Assembly: GCA_002449845.1 (NCBI GenBank)
Contig: DJXW01000035.1
Coordinates: 3,184-67,183, forward strand
Direction: 5' to 3'
Length of the DNA: 64,000 bases
From: Prevotella sp. UBA6994
Lineage (GTDB): Bacteria > Bacteroidota > Bacteroidia > Bacteroidales > Bacteroidaceae
In this document: one piece after another, positions 34,132-43,564 of the stretch
Position numbering within the stretch: position 1 is the stretch's first letter
Layout: every line of letters begins with the position of its first letter
Position numbers and translations under genes: made by a program
The notes under the pieces: generated by a model
What the model was told of the DNA's origin: nothing
What the model saw: the letters and a program-made list of their open reading frames with translations, nothing else
Databases searched by the model: none

Positions 34132-36984
34132 TTATTGAATGACGTATTTCTTGCCGTTGACGATATATATACCTTTGGCGGGATGATTCACCTTTTGTCC
34201 TTGCAGGTTATAAATCGACGAATGGTCTTGTTGTCTATACACAATGGCAGGAGCCTCGATTCCGCTCGCAATCATCTCATCGAAATCAAAAACACGATTT
34301 TCCATCTGGTACAAGGCAGACACATCCTCGTAAGAGAGGATACGACTGAACATCATCAAATCGTCAATGCAAATGTCGGCTGAACCCTCCTTCGTACCAT
34401 AACCGAAATAGAAGTTGCGGCAAGCGGGAATATGGTCGAAAATGAGATTGAAGTCGCACTTGGATTTGGTGTTGACCGTTGTACCATTGATTTCACCCGT
34501 ATAGACCATCGTAGATTTATTGGAACGGTTTACATAGAGTTTGATGCCGTCTTTACGAGAGATGGTTACCACCACGTGGTTCCAACTACCCACAGGCAAC
34601 TGTGAGGAGAGGTTGCGACTATCAGGATTGTTGATGTCAAACCAGTTGCCCTCATTGTCTATAAATCCAAAATAAGAATTACCCGTCATGAAGAAGCGTT
34701 TCACGGGATTGAAATTATAGAAACTGAAAATGTCGTTTACCAAGTCGTCGGTATTACGTTTCAGCCAGAACGAGATGGTCATACCCTCTTCGATGGAACC
34801 CTGATAGAAGGGATTGTTGATCTGCACATAGCTATTCTTGCCATTTGCCCCCTCATACTGATGGATGAACTGTCCGCTTCTCTCATGATCGGAAGTGAGA
34901 ACAGGTCTTGCCCCACCTGACAACATCTGAAGATAAGCACGCTGGTCATCATTGAAGCTATTCACCAAGGGTTGCTTGTCGAAGCTATAATACGCCACCA
35001 TGTCTGACGAGAAATCACCAGAAGGAATGGTATTTGCCTTTGCCCTCACGGTATAAGTTTGTGACCAATAATAATTACCGCAAGTGAGCTTGCCCGTAAG
35101 CGTGATGATCGAGTCTGCCTCTAAGTTTGCGGGATTGTATTTGCCATCCTCATTGATAATATCAGGCGCACTGGAAGTCCATGTCAACTCAACATTATCT
35201 TGTAAATTGAAATCGTAGAGGTTGATATTGCTGTTGATAGACTTATAATTAGATACAGGAACGGTACTATTGTTGAGCGTATAGGCAAGTGCGTAATCAT
35301 CCCTCATCTTATAAGCCCAAACGTTTAAGCCCGAGTTGGCACATACACCCGTAATGGCAACAGCCTTGATGGTGGTAGGCTCTAACTGCTGCTCTACCAC
35401 TACGCCCTTATACGTGCTGCCATTGACAGTGAGCGTGATGTAAGAAGTATTATCTACCGTGCTCCACTTGCCGGAATAGTCGCCACTGATGGTTCCATCT
35501 GCATTCAGAACCACCTTGACAGGCGTAACCTGTGCCTTGTTTTTATGGTCGATTCCATATTTGTGAATCATCAACTGGTAAGTTCCCAAAATTTCACTAT
35601 CCTCAAAGTGTTTGCGAGAAGCGATAGAGTCGTTACCAAATTTCTCTCCGTTATATTCAAAGGGAGCAGCAACAAGCCATTTGTCTTCATTGAGGAACAA
35701 CTGATGCACACGTACCTGATGGCCTTCGCCAAGGTTGTGGAAACGCGTATGATAAACGAGGTATGTGTTTCCGTCGGCTGCGTCGATGACAGAATTATGT
35801 CCTTGTGCCGTTTCACCAGCATTGCCAACGGTGGTAAAGCCCCACTCACCGTATGATCCAAGCAGTTTCTCGCCGCGTGTGTCAGAGTTTAATCCGTAGT
35901 TGAGAGCATAACGAGTAAAAATGGCACTTGTGCCTTTGGTGTCAACATACGGTCCGTCAGGATTCTTGCTTCTGAAGACACGCATCTCGTAACCACCGTC
36001 AGACTCCAATCCGCCGTAAGTGACGAAGAGATAATAGTAATCACCAATATGCTCGATGTAAGAACCCTCGCCAGACACATACCATCCGCCAGCCACTTTC
36101 TTTCCGAAATACGGGTCGCACGTTACAGATTGTGCCTTACTGGCATAATCACTTCCATAGACAGCATCATAGTCGCGCAAGCCAGTTTCGGGATTCAACT
36201 TGAGCATCCATATACCTCCCGACCATGAACCGTAAGCCATCCAGAGCACACCCTCTTCATCGTAGAACACGCATGGGTCGATGGCATGTGGCCAGAAACT
36301 ACCCCAACTGTTTCCGCGATTATATCTCTCAGGCAAACTGCTCAACGAGCCAAGGGCAAGTTGCATGTCGGTTTTCTGATAAGAAATGTTGGCATTCGTG
36401 TTATTGATAAAACCAGTGACAACGACGGGACCCTGATACACATACGTGCCATCAATCCTATCAGATGTCAGCAAGATAATGCTCGAATTCCACGTAGGAC
36501 CGTTGATGCTTAAATACATGCACCACTTATTCATCACCTTATTATATATAATGTCAGGAGCCCACATATTTCCGTCAACGGAATAGTTGCCGTATGCACC
36601 AGACCATCCTACCGCATTGAAATTGGGGAATGCGACTTCCTTACCACCTACGGTAATCTTCTTCACCTGTTGGTTGACAAAAGCCTCACTGTTACTGACG
36701 GTACGCAGAGAGCCGTCAGCACTGACCACGCCCCACGGGGAAGAGAAATGAGACCAATTCTGCAAGTCTCTGCTACGTGCCAACCCATGATGAGTACCGA
36801 AAATGTAATAAAGATTATCGGCAGGGTTGAAGACAATGGAAGGGTCGTGTACACTGACACGCTGCATGTTAATGTTTCTGTACATTGACTTTGCTGCGGA
36901 AGACGTAATTTCAGTCTGCGCAAATGACGTGTTAAACGAGCATACGATCAACAGCATCACGAAAAGGAAAACTTTTTTATTCAT
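34132..36984 (-). CDS. Secreted GH43 endo-arabinanase-like protein with LamG module and sorting-type tail
   Basis: 950 residues. MNKKVFLFVMLLIVCSFNTSFAQ is the signal peptide. The five-bladed GH43 domain (about 40-460) shows the catalytic set: VSVHDPSIVFNP (base Asp), HAIDPCVFYDEEGVLWMAYG (pKa-tuning Asp) and VSGEGSYIEHIGDYYYLF (acid Glu). AQGHNSVIDAADGNTYLVYH is the usual last blade with the His. A beta-barrel-like domain (about 475-600, VVLNADGTISGDYSGKW) resembles the C-terminal domain of arabinanases. An Ig-like segment, a LamG domain (about 690-890) and the tail KGIYIVNGKKYVIQ follow. It should cut alpha-1,5-arabinan of pectin outside the cell. It has its own promoter and terminator, so it is a single-gene unit. 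Confidence 0.9.
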   Translation of the reverse strand: MNKKVFLFVMLLIVCSFNTSFAQTEITSSAAKSMYRNINMQRVSVHDPSIVFNPADNLYYIFGTHHGLARSRDLQNWSHFSSPWGVVSADGSLRTVSNSEAFVNQQVKKITVGGKEVAFPNFNAVGWSGAYGNYSVDGNMWAPDIIYNKVMNKWCMYLSINGPTWNSSIILLTSDRIDGTYVYQGPVVVTGFINNTNANISYQKTDMQLALGSLSSLPERYNRGNSWGSFWPHAIDPCVFYDEEGVLWMAYGSWSGGIWMLKLNPETGLRDYDAVYGSDYASKAQSVTCDPYFGKKVAGGWYVSGEGSYIEHIGDYYYLFVTYGGLESDGGYEMRVFRSKNPDGPYVDTKGTSAIFTRYALNYGLNSDTRGEKLLGSYGEWGFTTVGNAGETAQGHNSVIDAADGNTYLVYHTRFHNLGEGHQVRVHQLFLNEDKWLVAAPFEYNGEKFGNDSIASRKHFEDSEILGTYQLMIHKYGIDHKNKAQVTPVKVVLNADGTISGDYSGKWSTVDNTSYITLTVNGSTYKGVVVEQQLEPTTIKAVAITGVCANSGLNVWAYKMRDDYALAYTLNNSTVPVSNYKSINSNINLYDFNLQDNVELTWTSSAPDIINEDGKYNPANLEADSIITLTGKLTCGNYYWSQTYTVRAKANTIPSGDFSSDMVAYYSFDKQPLVNSFNDDQRAYLQMLSGGARPVLTSDHERSGQFIHQYEGANGKNSYVQINNPFYQGSIEEGMTISFWLKRNTDDLVNDIFSFYNFNPVKRFFMTGNSYFGFIDNEGNWFDINNPDSRNLSSQLPVGSWNHVVVTISRKDGIKLYVNRSNKSTMVYTGEINGTTVNTKSKCDFNLIFDHIPACRNFYFGYGTKEGSADICIDDLMMFSRILSYEDVSALYQMENRVFDFDEMIASGIEAPAIVYRQQDHSSIYNLQGQKVNHPAKGIYIVNGKKYVIQ

Positions 36985-37012
36985 TTTCAGTAAAGTTACG
37001 GAAGTGATTGTG

Positions 37013-37044
37013 CAAATATAAGGAAAAATATCGATAAAAACAAA
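37013..37044 (-). promoter_or_regulatory. Promoter of the GH43 endo-arabinanase-like gene
   Basis: Minus strand TTTG (37044-37041), 20 bases, TATATTTG (37020-37013), 28 bases before the ATG at 36984. Confidence 0.75.
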
Positions 37045-37102
37045 GTGTTTTACATATTTGTTGTAATTTTACAATATTATCTATCAATTATCCCCAAAAT
37101 CA

Positions 37103-37134
37103 TTTGGAATAATAATAGATATTGCTTATTTTTG
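37103..37134 (+). promoter_or_regulatory. Promoter of the APH-type kinase gene
   Basis: TTTG (37103-37106), 20 bases, TATTTTTG (37127-37134), 22 bases before the ATG at 37157. It is divergent from the GH43 promoter in the same 172-bp gap. Confidence 0.75.
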
Positions 37135-37156
37135 TGGTGAAAATCAACAACTATTA

Positions 37157-38275
37157 ATGATACATACCATGCAAGACGTACAATTCAACCAAATCTTGCC
37201 TCAATTCAAGATTGAGGGCACCATTGAAACGGTAAAACCTTTAGGTAACGGACTTATCAACGATACATACCAAGTAATCACCCAAGAAAAAGACAAGCCA
37301 AATTATGTGTTGCAACGTATCAACGATGCCATATTTACCAACGTAGATTTACTGCAACACAACATTGCACTGGTGACGAACCATATCCGCAAGAAACTGG
37401 AAAAACAAGGCGAAACGGATGTTGACAGGAAAGTGTTGCAATTCGTGGAAACAATGGATGGAAAGAACTACTTCCTTGATGCAGAACACCGCTATTGGAG
37501 AATGATGATATTCATCCCCAATGCACAGACATTTGAGACCGTTGACACGAAATACTCTTATCTTGCCGGCGTTGCCTTTGGCGACTTTGAACAAATGCTA
37601 ACGGATTTGCCAGAGGAACTGGGCGACACCATCCCCGACTTTCATAACATGGAATTTAGGATGAAGCAACTTAGGGAAGTGGTAAAGGCAGACCCTGTTG
37701 GAAGGGTGGAAGGAGTGAAAGACATCCTGGCTATTTTTGAAAGAGTCGCAGAAAGAATGTGCCAAGCAGAAAGGTTACACCGTGAGGGAAAATTGCCAAG
37801 GCGCATTTGCCACTGTGATACGAAAGTAAACAATATGATGTTTGACGCTAATGACGGGCATTTCCTGCTTGTCATTGACCTCGACACCGTAATGCCAAGC
37901 TTGTTCTTTTCTGACTATGGAGATTTCTTGCGCTCAGCAGCTAACACCACGGCAGAAGACGATCCTAACATGGACAACGTACATTTCAACGTAGAGATAT
38001 TCAAGGCATTCACCAAAGGATATGTCGAATCTGCGGGGAAATTCCTCACTCCTCTTGAGATAGAACTGTTGCCATACGCCGTGGAACTGTTCCCCTTCAT
38101 GCAAAGCGTAAGGTTTATGTGGGACTATCTCAGCGGTGACCATTACTGGAAGTGTAAGTATCCTACCCATAACCTTGACCGCTCACGCAACCAGTTGAAA
38201 CTATACGAGGAAGTGTGTAAGCACGAACAAATGATGAAAGACTATATTGCAACACTGCCCATCCCAACAAACTGA
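37157..38275 (+). CDS. APH-type phosphotransferase (sugar kinase-like)
   Basis: 372 residues, cytoplasmic, APH/choline kinase fold. GNGLINDTYQV is the nucleotide-binding loop, ICHCDTKVNNMMFD the catalytic loop (Brenner-type motif with Asp and Asn), and LLVIDLDTVMPS the metal-binding Asp. The ending NLDRSRNQLKLYEEV is typical of the Bacteroidetes members that resemble N-acetylhexosamine 1-kinase. That suggests phosphorylation of an amino sugar, for example from host or dietary glycans; antibiotic resistance is unlikely. A second in-frame ATG at 37169 is an alternative start. It has its own promoter and no close downstream partner. Confidence 0.85.
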   Translation: MIHTMQDVQFNQILPQFKIEGTIETVKPLGNGLINDTYQVITQEKDKPNYVLQRINDAIFTNVDLLQHNIALVTNHIRKKLEKQGETDVDRKVLQFVETMDGKNYFLDAEHRYWRMMIFIPNAQTFETVDTKYSYLAGVAFGDFEQMLTDLPEELGDTIPDFHNMEFRMKQLREVVKADPVGRVEGVKDILAIFERVAERMCQAERLHREGKLPRRICHCDTKVNNMMFDANDGHFLLVIDLDTVMPSLFFSDYGDFLRSAANTTAEDDPNMDNVHFNVEIFKAFTKGYVESAGKFLTPLEIELLPYAVELFPFMQSVRFMWDYLSGDHYWKCKYPTHNLDRSRNQLKLYEEVCKHEQMMKDYIATLPIPTN

Positions 38276-38348
38276 TTGATGGGCAGTTGTTTCAACACAT
38301 TTAATTATTTTTTACTATAATAAGGTGGGGGATTTGATAAATTTCCCT

Positions 38349-38356
38349 TAATTTTG
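38349..38356 (+). promoter_or_regulatory. Bacteroidetes -7 element for the C10 peptidase gene
   Basis: TAATTTTG matches TAnnTTTG, 24 bases before the ATG at 38381. TTTG at 38333 is too close for a canonical -33 element. Confidence 0.5.
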
Positions 38357-38380
38357 CACGCAATATACATTTTTACTGAT

Positions 38381-41300
38381 ATGAGAAGATTATTATTGTT
38401 TGCAATTACCATTGTGTCTTTTGCTACCATACATGCGGATAACGTCGATAAAAACACAGCATTCGAAACTGCCGTTTCGTTCATGCAAAAGAAGAACCCC
38501 GCCATAAAATTCAACAAAAACAACGGTCGAAAGATTGTTGGTAAATCTACCAACAATACGCAACCATACTATGTTTTCAATGCCGAAAGCAACCAAGGAT
38601 TCGTCATCGTATCAGGAGACGACCAAACGGAACCTATCATGGGTTATGCGGAAGAGGGCTCTTTCGACTATGATAACATTCCTCCAGCTCTGCAATTCAT
38701 GCTGGATCTCTATGCAGAAGAACTGGATAGCTTGAACCAAGAGGAAAACCAAGACAACGAGAGCACAGGGAATACTGCCTCTAACCCGAAAAAAGTGGTT
38801 TCATTGCCAAGAACATCCATCGAGCCATTTTGTACAAGGATGTGGGGACATGCCACACCATACAGTAATCTAAGTCCTATTTATAATGGAGCAAGATGTG
38901 GAATTGGTTGTCTACCGGCGGCAGTGGCAATTGCAATGGGATACTTTAATTGGCCACAAAAGACTGCGGAGATTCCCGCTTACACCACTTCCACCTATAG
39001 TATCCGCATGGATAAACTTGAACCTTGTGAACTGCAATGGGACAACATGTTGGACGGATATGACATTCCATATACATCAGCTCAGGCAAAAGCAGTGGCA
39101 GAACTAATGTTATACATTTCACAATCTATGCAAGCAGACCATGGCACAGGTAATGCATATATATCATCTGCCGTGAATGGATTAATCAAGTATTTTGATT
39201 ACGATCCAGCATTACACCATGTCTATTCAACAGATTTTGACTACATTAATGACTTCACACATGTAGTTTACAATGAATTACATGAGGGTAGGCCTGTTTT
39301 ATTTGATGGTTTTTCTTTGTCAACTCCTCTATGGAACCCTGCTGGCCATGCTTTTGTATGTGATGGATATGAGAAAGATGATATGTTCCATATCAATTGG
39401 GGATGGAATGGCTATTGCAATGGTTATTTTCGCCTAACAATGCTCAACCCATATAAAACTACACGAAATAGAAATTACACGAAGAATCTTGGGGCATTAA
39501 TTGGAATGCAGCCAAAAGGATGGAAAGAAACCTCTACAACCTCTTATACAGATGAAGATTTGTCATTACAGTTCATCAGTATTACTCCCAATGAGAATAA
39601 CATTAGAATAACTCTACAAAATGGCAATGACGCAAAATTAAGTTTTGAGAGTGCCATAGCCTTATATGACAACGACTTAAACTTTGTCAAACTCATTTCC
39701 AATATAGATACAACGACGTTCAACAAAAGTGGTTGGAACTATAAAACATATTCTTCAATATCTTACGAAGGAGTAAATGACGGAAAATATAAAGTGATTC
39801 CAGTAAGCCGCATTTGTGGAGAAGAGAAATGGCATTTTAGCAGAAGTATTGGAACTTACGCTTATTTAGAGGCAAATGTAAATGAGGGAAAAGTTACATA
39901 TTCTCCAGTAGAAACAATTGTAGTGAACTCTTTCTCTGTTTTGGAATCTGACCAAGGAAATGGCATTGGCGCACCTCAAACAGCTATTCTGAATGTCACC
40001 AATAACTCTTTTGTAAAATATGACAAAAATATATATTTAGTTGCTAACAAACAATTGAATATGATTCATGGATTGAGGATTCCCATGAATTCTACTGAGG
40101 AAATTCAATTTGAGTTCGTACCATACGTTGCTGGTAATTACACATTGGAAGTATGTAAGGATATGGATGGCGATTTCCCCATCGCTTCTACAACCACTAC
40201 CGTCAGCGATCAAGTTAACTATGGTAACGAAAGTAAAAACTATAGAATATTATCTGCTGAGATTATAGAAGACAATGCCAATGTAAGTGGAAATGTTGGA
40301 TATGTCTATACCGATAAATACAAAGTATCTTTCAAAATTACAAACATTGATAGTTTACAAACTTTTAACGACTTCGTTAGATTCTCTATGTCAATTAGTA
40401 AATCAACTGTTTCTGCTTGGGAAACTTCTGTTTTACAACATATTAGATTAGCACCAAAAGAAACGAAAGTATTTACATTCGAGTCAAACGAATTGTCATG
40501 GACCAATAAAGAATATGTGTATAGAATCATGACTAAATGGAACTCTTTTGCTTCTATGGATAATGTTGTCGATTGGTCAAAAAAAGGAACATATCAAATT
40601 TTAGCCACTCCTTACACCATAGCACGTGCAAATGGCGTAAGATATTGGACTTCTAATGGTAATATCCAAGGACAAATGAGGATAGATGGTGATTCTTTCC
40701 AAGTACCGGAAGATGTGGTTGCAATCAGTTTTGACAACCCAGACTCCAGTACATGGCCAACAACAATCATCCCCAACAGCAACCCTAACACACTATATTA
40801 TTTCAGTGGAAAAGGTGACTATAGCTATTTAAACAATGTGATTTACGAAGGTAAGGCAGATAGCATCAAGTTTGTAGATGGTTATCCCGCATTAGTTCCT
40901 GAAGATTTTAAAGCCAATAATATCAGCTATACCAGAATCTTCGACAAGGGATGCGAGGGAAAGAAAAACACCTATAATTGGTCTACTATTATCTTGCCGT
41001 TTGATGTACAAAAAGTTGTCAACACTACAGATAGTATAGACATTGACTGGTTCCACAACTCCGAAGAGCTTAACAAAGACTTTTGGTTGTGTAAATATCA
41101 TGGCAAGGAGAATTATGAGCTATTATTCGACTATGCTGACGAGTTTAAAGCAAATACTCCTTATATAATTGCTGTATCAGGCGATGAGAGAATAGATGCA
41201 CCAGGTATTGTAGGAAAACCCATCTTATTTAGTTCTGATAATGTTGACGTAAAATCAGGAACGTTATACCAAGACACCGATGACTTTGACTTTGAAGGAA

Positions 41301-41629
41301 CTACGACGGGCACAAGTATCAATGATAATTTCATCTATACACTTTCTGACAATGGAAGTGGTAATTCTTTTGAATATGCAGGTACAGAAGCTACAATCAC
41401 TCCATTCCATGCATATTTCATTTCTGACGTTTCTCCAAACAACTATAACAATAAATTGAATATTCTCATCCTCCATGAAAACCGTGAAATGACTGGTATC
41501 GAGGATAATTACATAAACAAGACTCAAGAACATGCCGTTTACGATCTTTCTGGAAGAAAGGTTAACAAAAACCAACTCCAGAAGGGTGTGTATATTATTA
41601 ATGGCAAGAAATGGGTGTATGCTAAGTAA
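38381..41629 (+). CDS. Secreted C10-family (streptopain-like) cysteine peptidase with C-terminal sorting-type tail
   Basis: About 1082 residues from MRRLLLFAITIVSFATIHAD (signal peptide; ATG at 38381). An inhibitory pro-domain of the Spi_C10 type follows (NQGFVIVSGDDQTEPIMGYA). The C10 catalytic domain has IGCLPAAVAIAMGYFNWP with nucleophile Cys177, PAGHAFVCDGY with His323, and FHINWGWNGYCNGYF, the conserved Trp-Gly block. About 600 residues of beta-rich modules and the tail QKGVYIINGKKWVYAK complete it, making it far longer than streptopain (about 400 residues). It is likely displayed or secreted and autoprocessed. Related proteins cleave host proteins in streptococci and Prevotella; the substrate here is unknown. 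Confidence 0.92.
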   Translation: MRRLLLFAITIVSFATIHADNVDKNTAFETAVSFMQKKNPAIKFNKNNGRKIVGKSTNNTQPYYVFNAESNQGFVIVSGDDQTEPIMGYAEEGSFDYDNIPPALQFMLDLYAEELDSLNQEENQDNESTGNTASNPKKVVSLPRTSIEPFCTRMWGHATPYSNLSPIYNGARCGIGCLPAAVAIAMGYFNWPQKTAEIPAYTTSTYSIRMDKLEPCELQWDNMLDGYDIPYTSAQAKAVAELMLYISQSMQADHGTGNAYISSAVNGLIKYFDYDPALHHVYSTDFDYINDFTHVVYNELHEGRPVLFDGFSLSTPLWNPAGHAFVCDGYEKDDMFHINWGWNGYCNGYFRLTMLNPYKTTRNRNYTKNLGALIGMQPKGWKETSTTSYTDEDLSLQFISITPNENNIRITLQNGNDAKLSFESAIALYDNDLNFVKLISNIDTTTFNKSGWNYKTYSSISYEGVNDGKYKVIPVSRICGEEKWHFSRSIGTYAYLEANVNEGKVTYSPVETIVVNSFSVLESDQGNGIGAPQTAILNVTNNSFVKYDKNIYLVANKQLNMIHGLRIPMNSTEEIQFEFVPYVAGNYTLEVCKDMDGDFPIASTTTTVSDQVNYGNESKNYRILSAEIIEDNANVSGNVGYVYTDKYKVSFKITNIDSLQTFNDFVRFSMSISKSTVSAWETSVLQHIRLAPKETKVFTFESNELSWTNKEYVYRIMTKWNSFASMDNVVDWSKKGTYQILATPYTIARANGVRYWTSNGNIQGQMRIDGDSFQVPEDVVAISFDNPDSSTWPTTIIPNSNPNTLYYFSGKGDYSYLNNVIYEGKADSIKFVDGYPALVPEDFKANNISYTRIFDKGCEGKKNTYNWSTIILPFDVQKVVNTTDSIDIDWFHNSEELNKDFWLCKYHGKENYELLFDYADEFKANTPYIIAVSGDERIDAPGIVGKPILFSSDNVDVKSGTLYQDTDDFDFEGTTTGTSINDNFIYTLSDNGSGNSFEYAGTEATITPFHAYFISDVSPNNYNNKLNILILHENREMTGIEDNYINKTQEHAVYDLSGRKVNKNQLQKGVYIINGKKWVYAK

Positions 41630-41653
41630 GTGATCAGTATTATTATTTGTATC

Positions 41654-42610
41654 ATGTCGCCTCTGATATCTATAATTATACCTGTATATAATGTTGAACA
41701 TCTTTTAGAAAGATGCTTAAATAGTATTATTTGTCAGACATGTACAGATTTTGAATTGATTCTCATAGATGATGGAAGCACTGATAATTCTGGTCTTATC
41801 TGTGATTCTTATAAAGAAAAGGACAATAGAATACGAGTTATTCATCAATATAATGAAGGATCAAGTTCTGCAAGAAATAAAGGAATATCTATAGCCCAAG
41901 GTACCTATATAGTTTTTATAGATTCAGATGACTGGGTAGAACCAAATTATCTCCAAACAATGTTAGATTGCATGATTACGAATCATGCTGACATGGTTAT
42001 TTCTGCATTCTATTTAGACAACAATGATAATAGTATAATTATACATAACAAACCAGAATCACTTGAAAAGGAAACCATTCTTAATGGTTTCTTTTCTAAC
42101 AAACTCCACGCTGGCTTATGGAATAAAATGTTAGTTCGTAAAGCAATCATTAATAACCACATTTTATTTCCTAAATATAATTATTATGAAGATATGGTGT
42201 TTTCCACAGAATACACAATAGCATCAACATCAATAGCGTATTGTGAATATCCTACTTATCATTATGTCTATAACCATTTGTCAATGACAAACAGTTGTGA
42301 TGAAAATAAGAGATATAAATTATTCCAAGATTTTGCCAACAACATTATATATATCCAAAATCTTCCTTATATTAAACATCTAAAAGTGTTTAATGACAAC
42401 CTTTTTTTCTTGGTCAATTTTAATAAAAAAGGAATCATTAAAAACGTATCAAGCAAAAAAATCCTAAATTTAGTAATGAATATCATCCCAGAATCAATTA
42501 ATTTCAGGAATATTCATAAAATTTCGGATTTCCTTCTTTTCATATCATCAAGATATCACATTTACAAACCTTTTAAATTATATTTTACTATTAGATCTCT
42601 TTTTCATTAA
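41654..42610 (+). CDS. Glycosyltransferase family 2
   Basis: 318 residues. Start MSPLISIIIPVYNVEHLLERCL is the GT-A N-terminus; the GTG-initiated extension at 41630 is not needed. ILIDDGSTDNSG is the nucleotide-sugar site, GSSSARNKGISIAQG the conserved turn, and FIDSDDWVEP the DXD metal-binding motif. The C-terminal half (LFSSRYHIYKPFKLYFT-like end) is lysine-rich and may contact the membrane. It transfers a sugar in surface polysaccharide or O-antigen synthesis. It begins 24 bases after the C10 gene and is convergent with the next GT2 (4-bp gap). Base composition is visibly more AT-rich than the flanking genes. Confidence 0.88.
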   Translation: MSPLISIIIPVYNVEHLLERCLNSIICQTCTDFELILIDDGSTDNSGLICDSYKEKDNRIRVIHQYNEGSSSARNKGISIAQGTYIVFIDSDDWVEPNYLQTMLDCMITNHADMVISAFYLDNNDNSIIIHNKPESLEKETILNGFFSNKLHAGLWNKMLVRKAIINNHILFPKYNYYEDMVFSTEYTIASTSIAYCEYPTYHYVYNHLSMTNSCDENKRYKLFQDFANNIIYIQNLPYIKHLKVFNDNLFFLVNFNKKGIIKNVSSKKILNLVMNIIPESINFRNIHKISDFLLFISSRYHIYKPFKLYFTIRSLFH

Positions 42611-42614
42611 AGTT

Positions 42615-43556
42615 TCATTTATTAAGTCTTTTCTGAAGAATAAAATAATGTCTAAAAAGGAACATTATCGTTTTTCTCTTCCATCTGGCTCCATTACAAA
42701 ACTGATTATAAAAAATATCTTCTGAAATTGGCGACAAGGATAAATATAGTTTCAAAAAACACCATTTGTCTTTTTTCCACATTTTTCTCATGATGTCAAT
42801 TAGAGGGTGTTTAATCTCTCTCAAAATGTAATTATTCTCACAAGACAAATTAAGACAACGTATGGCAACTTCAGCTCGAACTTTATTTTCATCATAACTA
42901 CCACAAAAATTTGAGGTTAGTGAGGTGTTTCTTTCACAAATGACATATATAACATGACTATCAATTATGATATTTGCCGCATGACAACCAACAGAAACTG
43001 AAAAATAAAAATCATTGGACCATTTAGTTTCATCGAACCTAATTCCATGTTTCTCAACCAACGATTTCTTTATCATCTTGGCTATAGGACAAGGAAAATA
43101 TGAACGTGCATAAATGTCACTTTTAGGATAATTATGAAGAAAAGGACGATGGCTATTATCTCTTTCAGATGGAATCGACAAATTATCTGACAACACACTT
43201 CTATAATCAAAGATGACTACATCTGCTTCTGAATTCAGATAAGAATTAAGAGTTGACATAAAGCCATTTTCAAAAAAATCATCTGCATCTGCAAAGAGTA
43301 TCCATTTTCCCCTCGCATGATCAAGTCCCACATTTCGTGCACGGCCTGCACTACCTCCTTTTACTGTTGAATAATATTCCAGAAATGGGCGTGATAATTC
43401 AGGATAAGTCAGTTTGTACGTTTCTGCATTAGGGCTACAATCATCAACAACAATTACTTGTATATCTTCGCGAATAGGTATACTTTTCAAGCACCTCATC
43501 AATAAATCTGGTATATTATAATGAGGGATAATAATTGTAAAGTTAATTTTTTCCAT
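42615..43556 (-). CDS. Glycosyltransferase family 2
   Basis: 313 residues. FTIIIPHYNIPDLLMRCLKS is the GT-A start, VIVVDDCSPNAE the nucleotide-sugar site, GGSAGRARNVGLDHARGKW the conserved turn and LFADADDFFENG the DXD motif. It probably adds a sugar to a lipid-linked or surface glycan. It lies 8 bases downstream of the UDP-sugar dehydrogenase on the same strand, so the two form an operon. That suggests the uronic acid-type donor made by the dehydrogenase is used in the same glycan. Like the other GT2 gene it is AT-rich. Confidence 0.88.
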   Translation of the reverse strand: MEKINFTIIIPHYNIPDLLMRCLKSIPIREDIQVIVVDDCSPNAETYKLTYPELSRPFLEYYSTVKGGSAGRARNVGLDHARGKWILFADADDFFENGFMSTLNSYLNSEADVVIFDYRSVLSDNLSIPSERDNSHRPFLHNYPKSDIYARSYFPCPIAKMIKKSLVEKHGIRFDETKWSNDFYFSVSVGCHAANIIIDSHVIYVICERNTSLTSNFCGSYDENKVRAEVAIRCLNLSCENNYILREIKHPLIDIMRKMWKKDKWCFLKLYLSLSPISEDIFYNQFCNGARWKRKTIMFLFRHYFILQKRLNK

Positions 43557-43564
43557 TAAGAATA

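Noticed and set aside
37157..38275. Aminoglycoside resistance
   Set aside because: The fold is shared, but the C-terminal blocks and context fit sugar kinase-like members.
41630..41653. GTG start for the first GT2 gene
   Set aside because: The ATG at 41654 gives the usual GT2 N-terminus, and the extension adds nothing.
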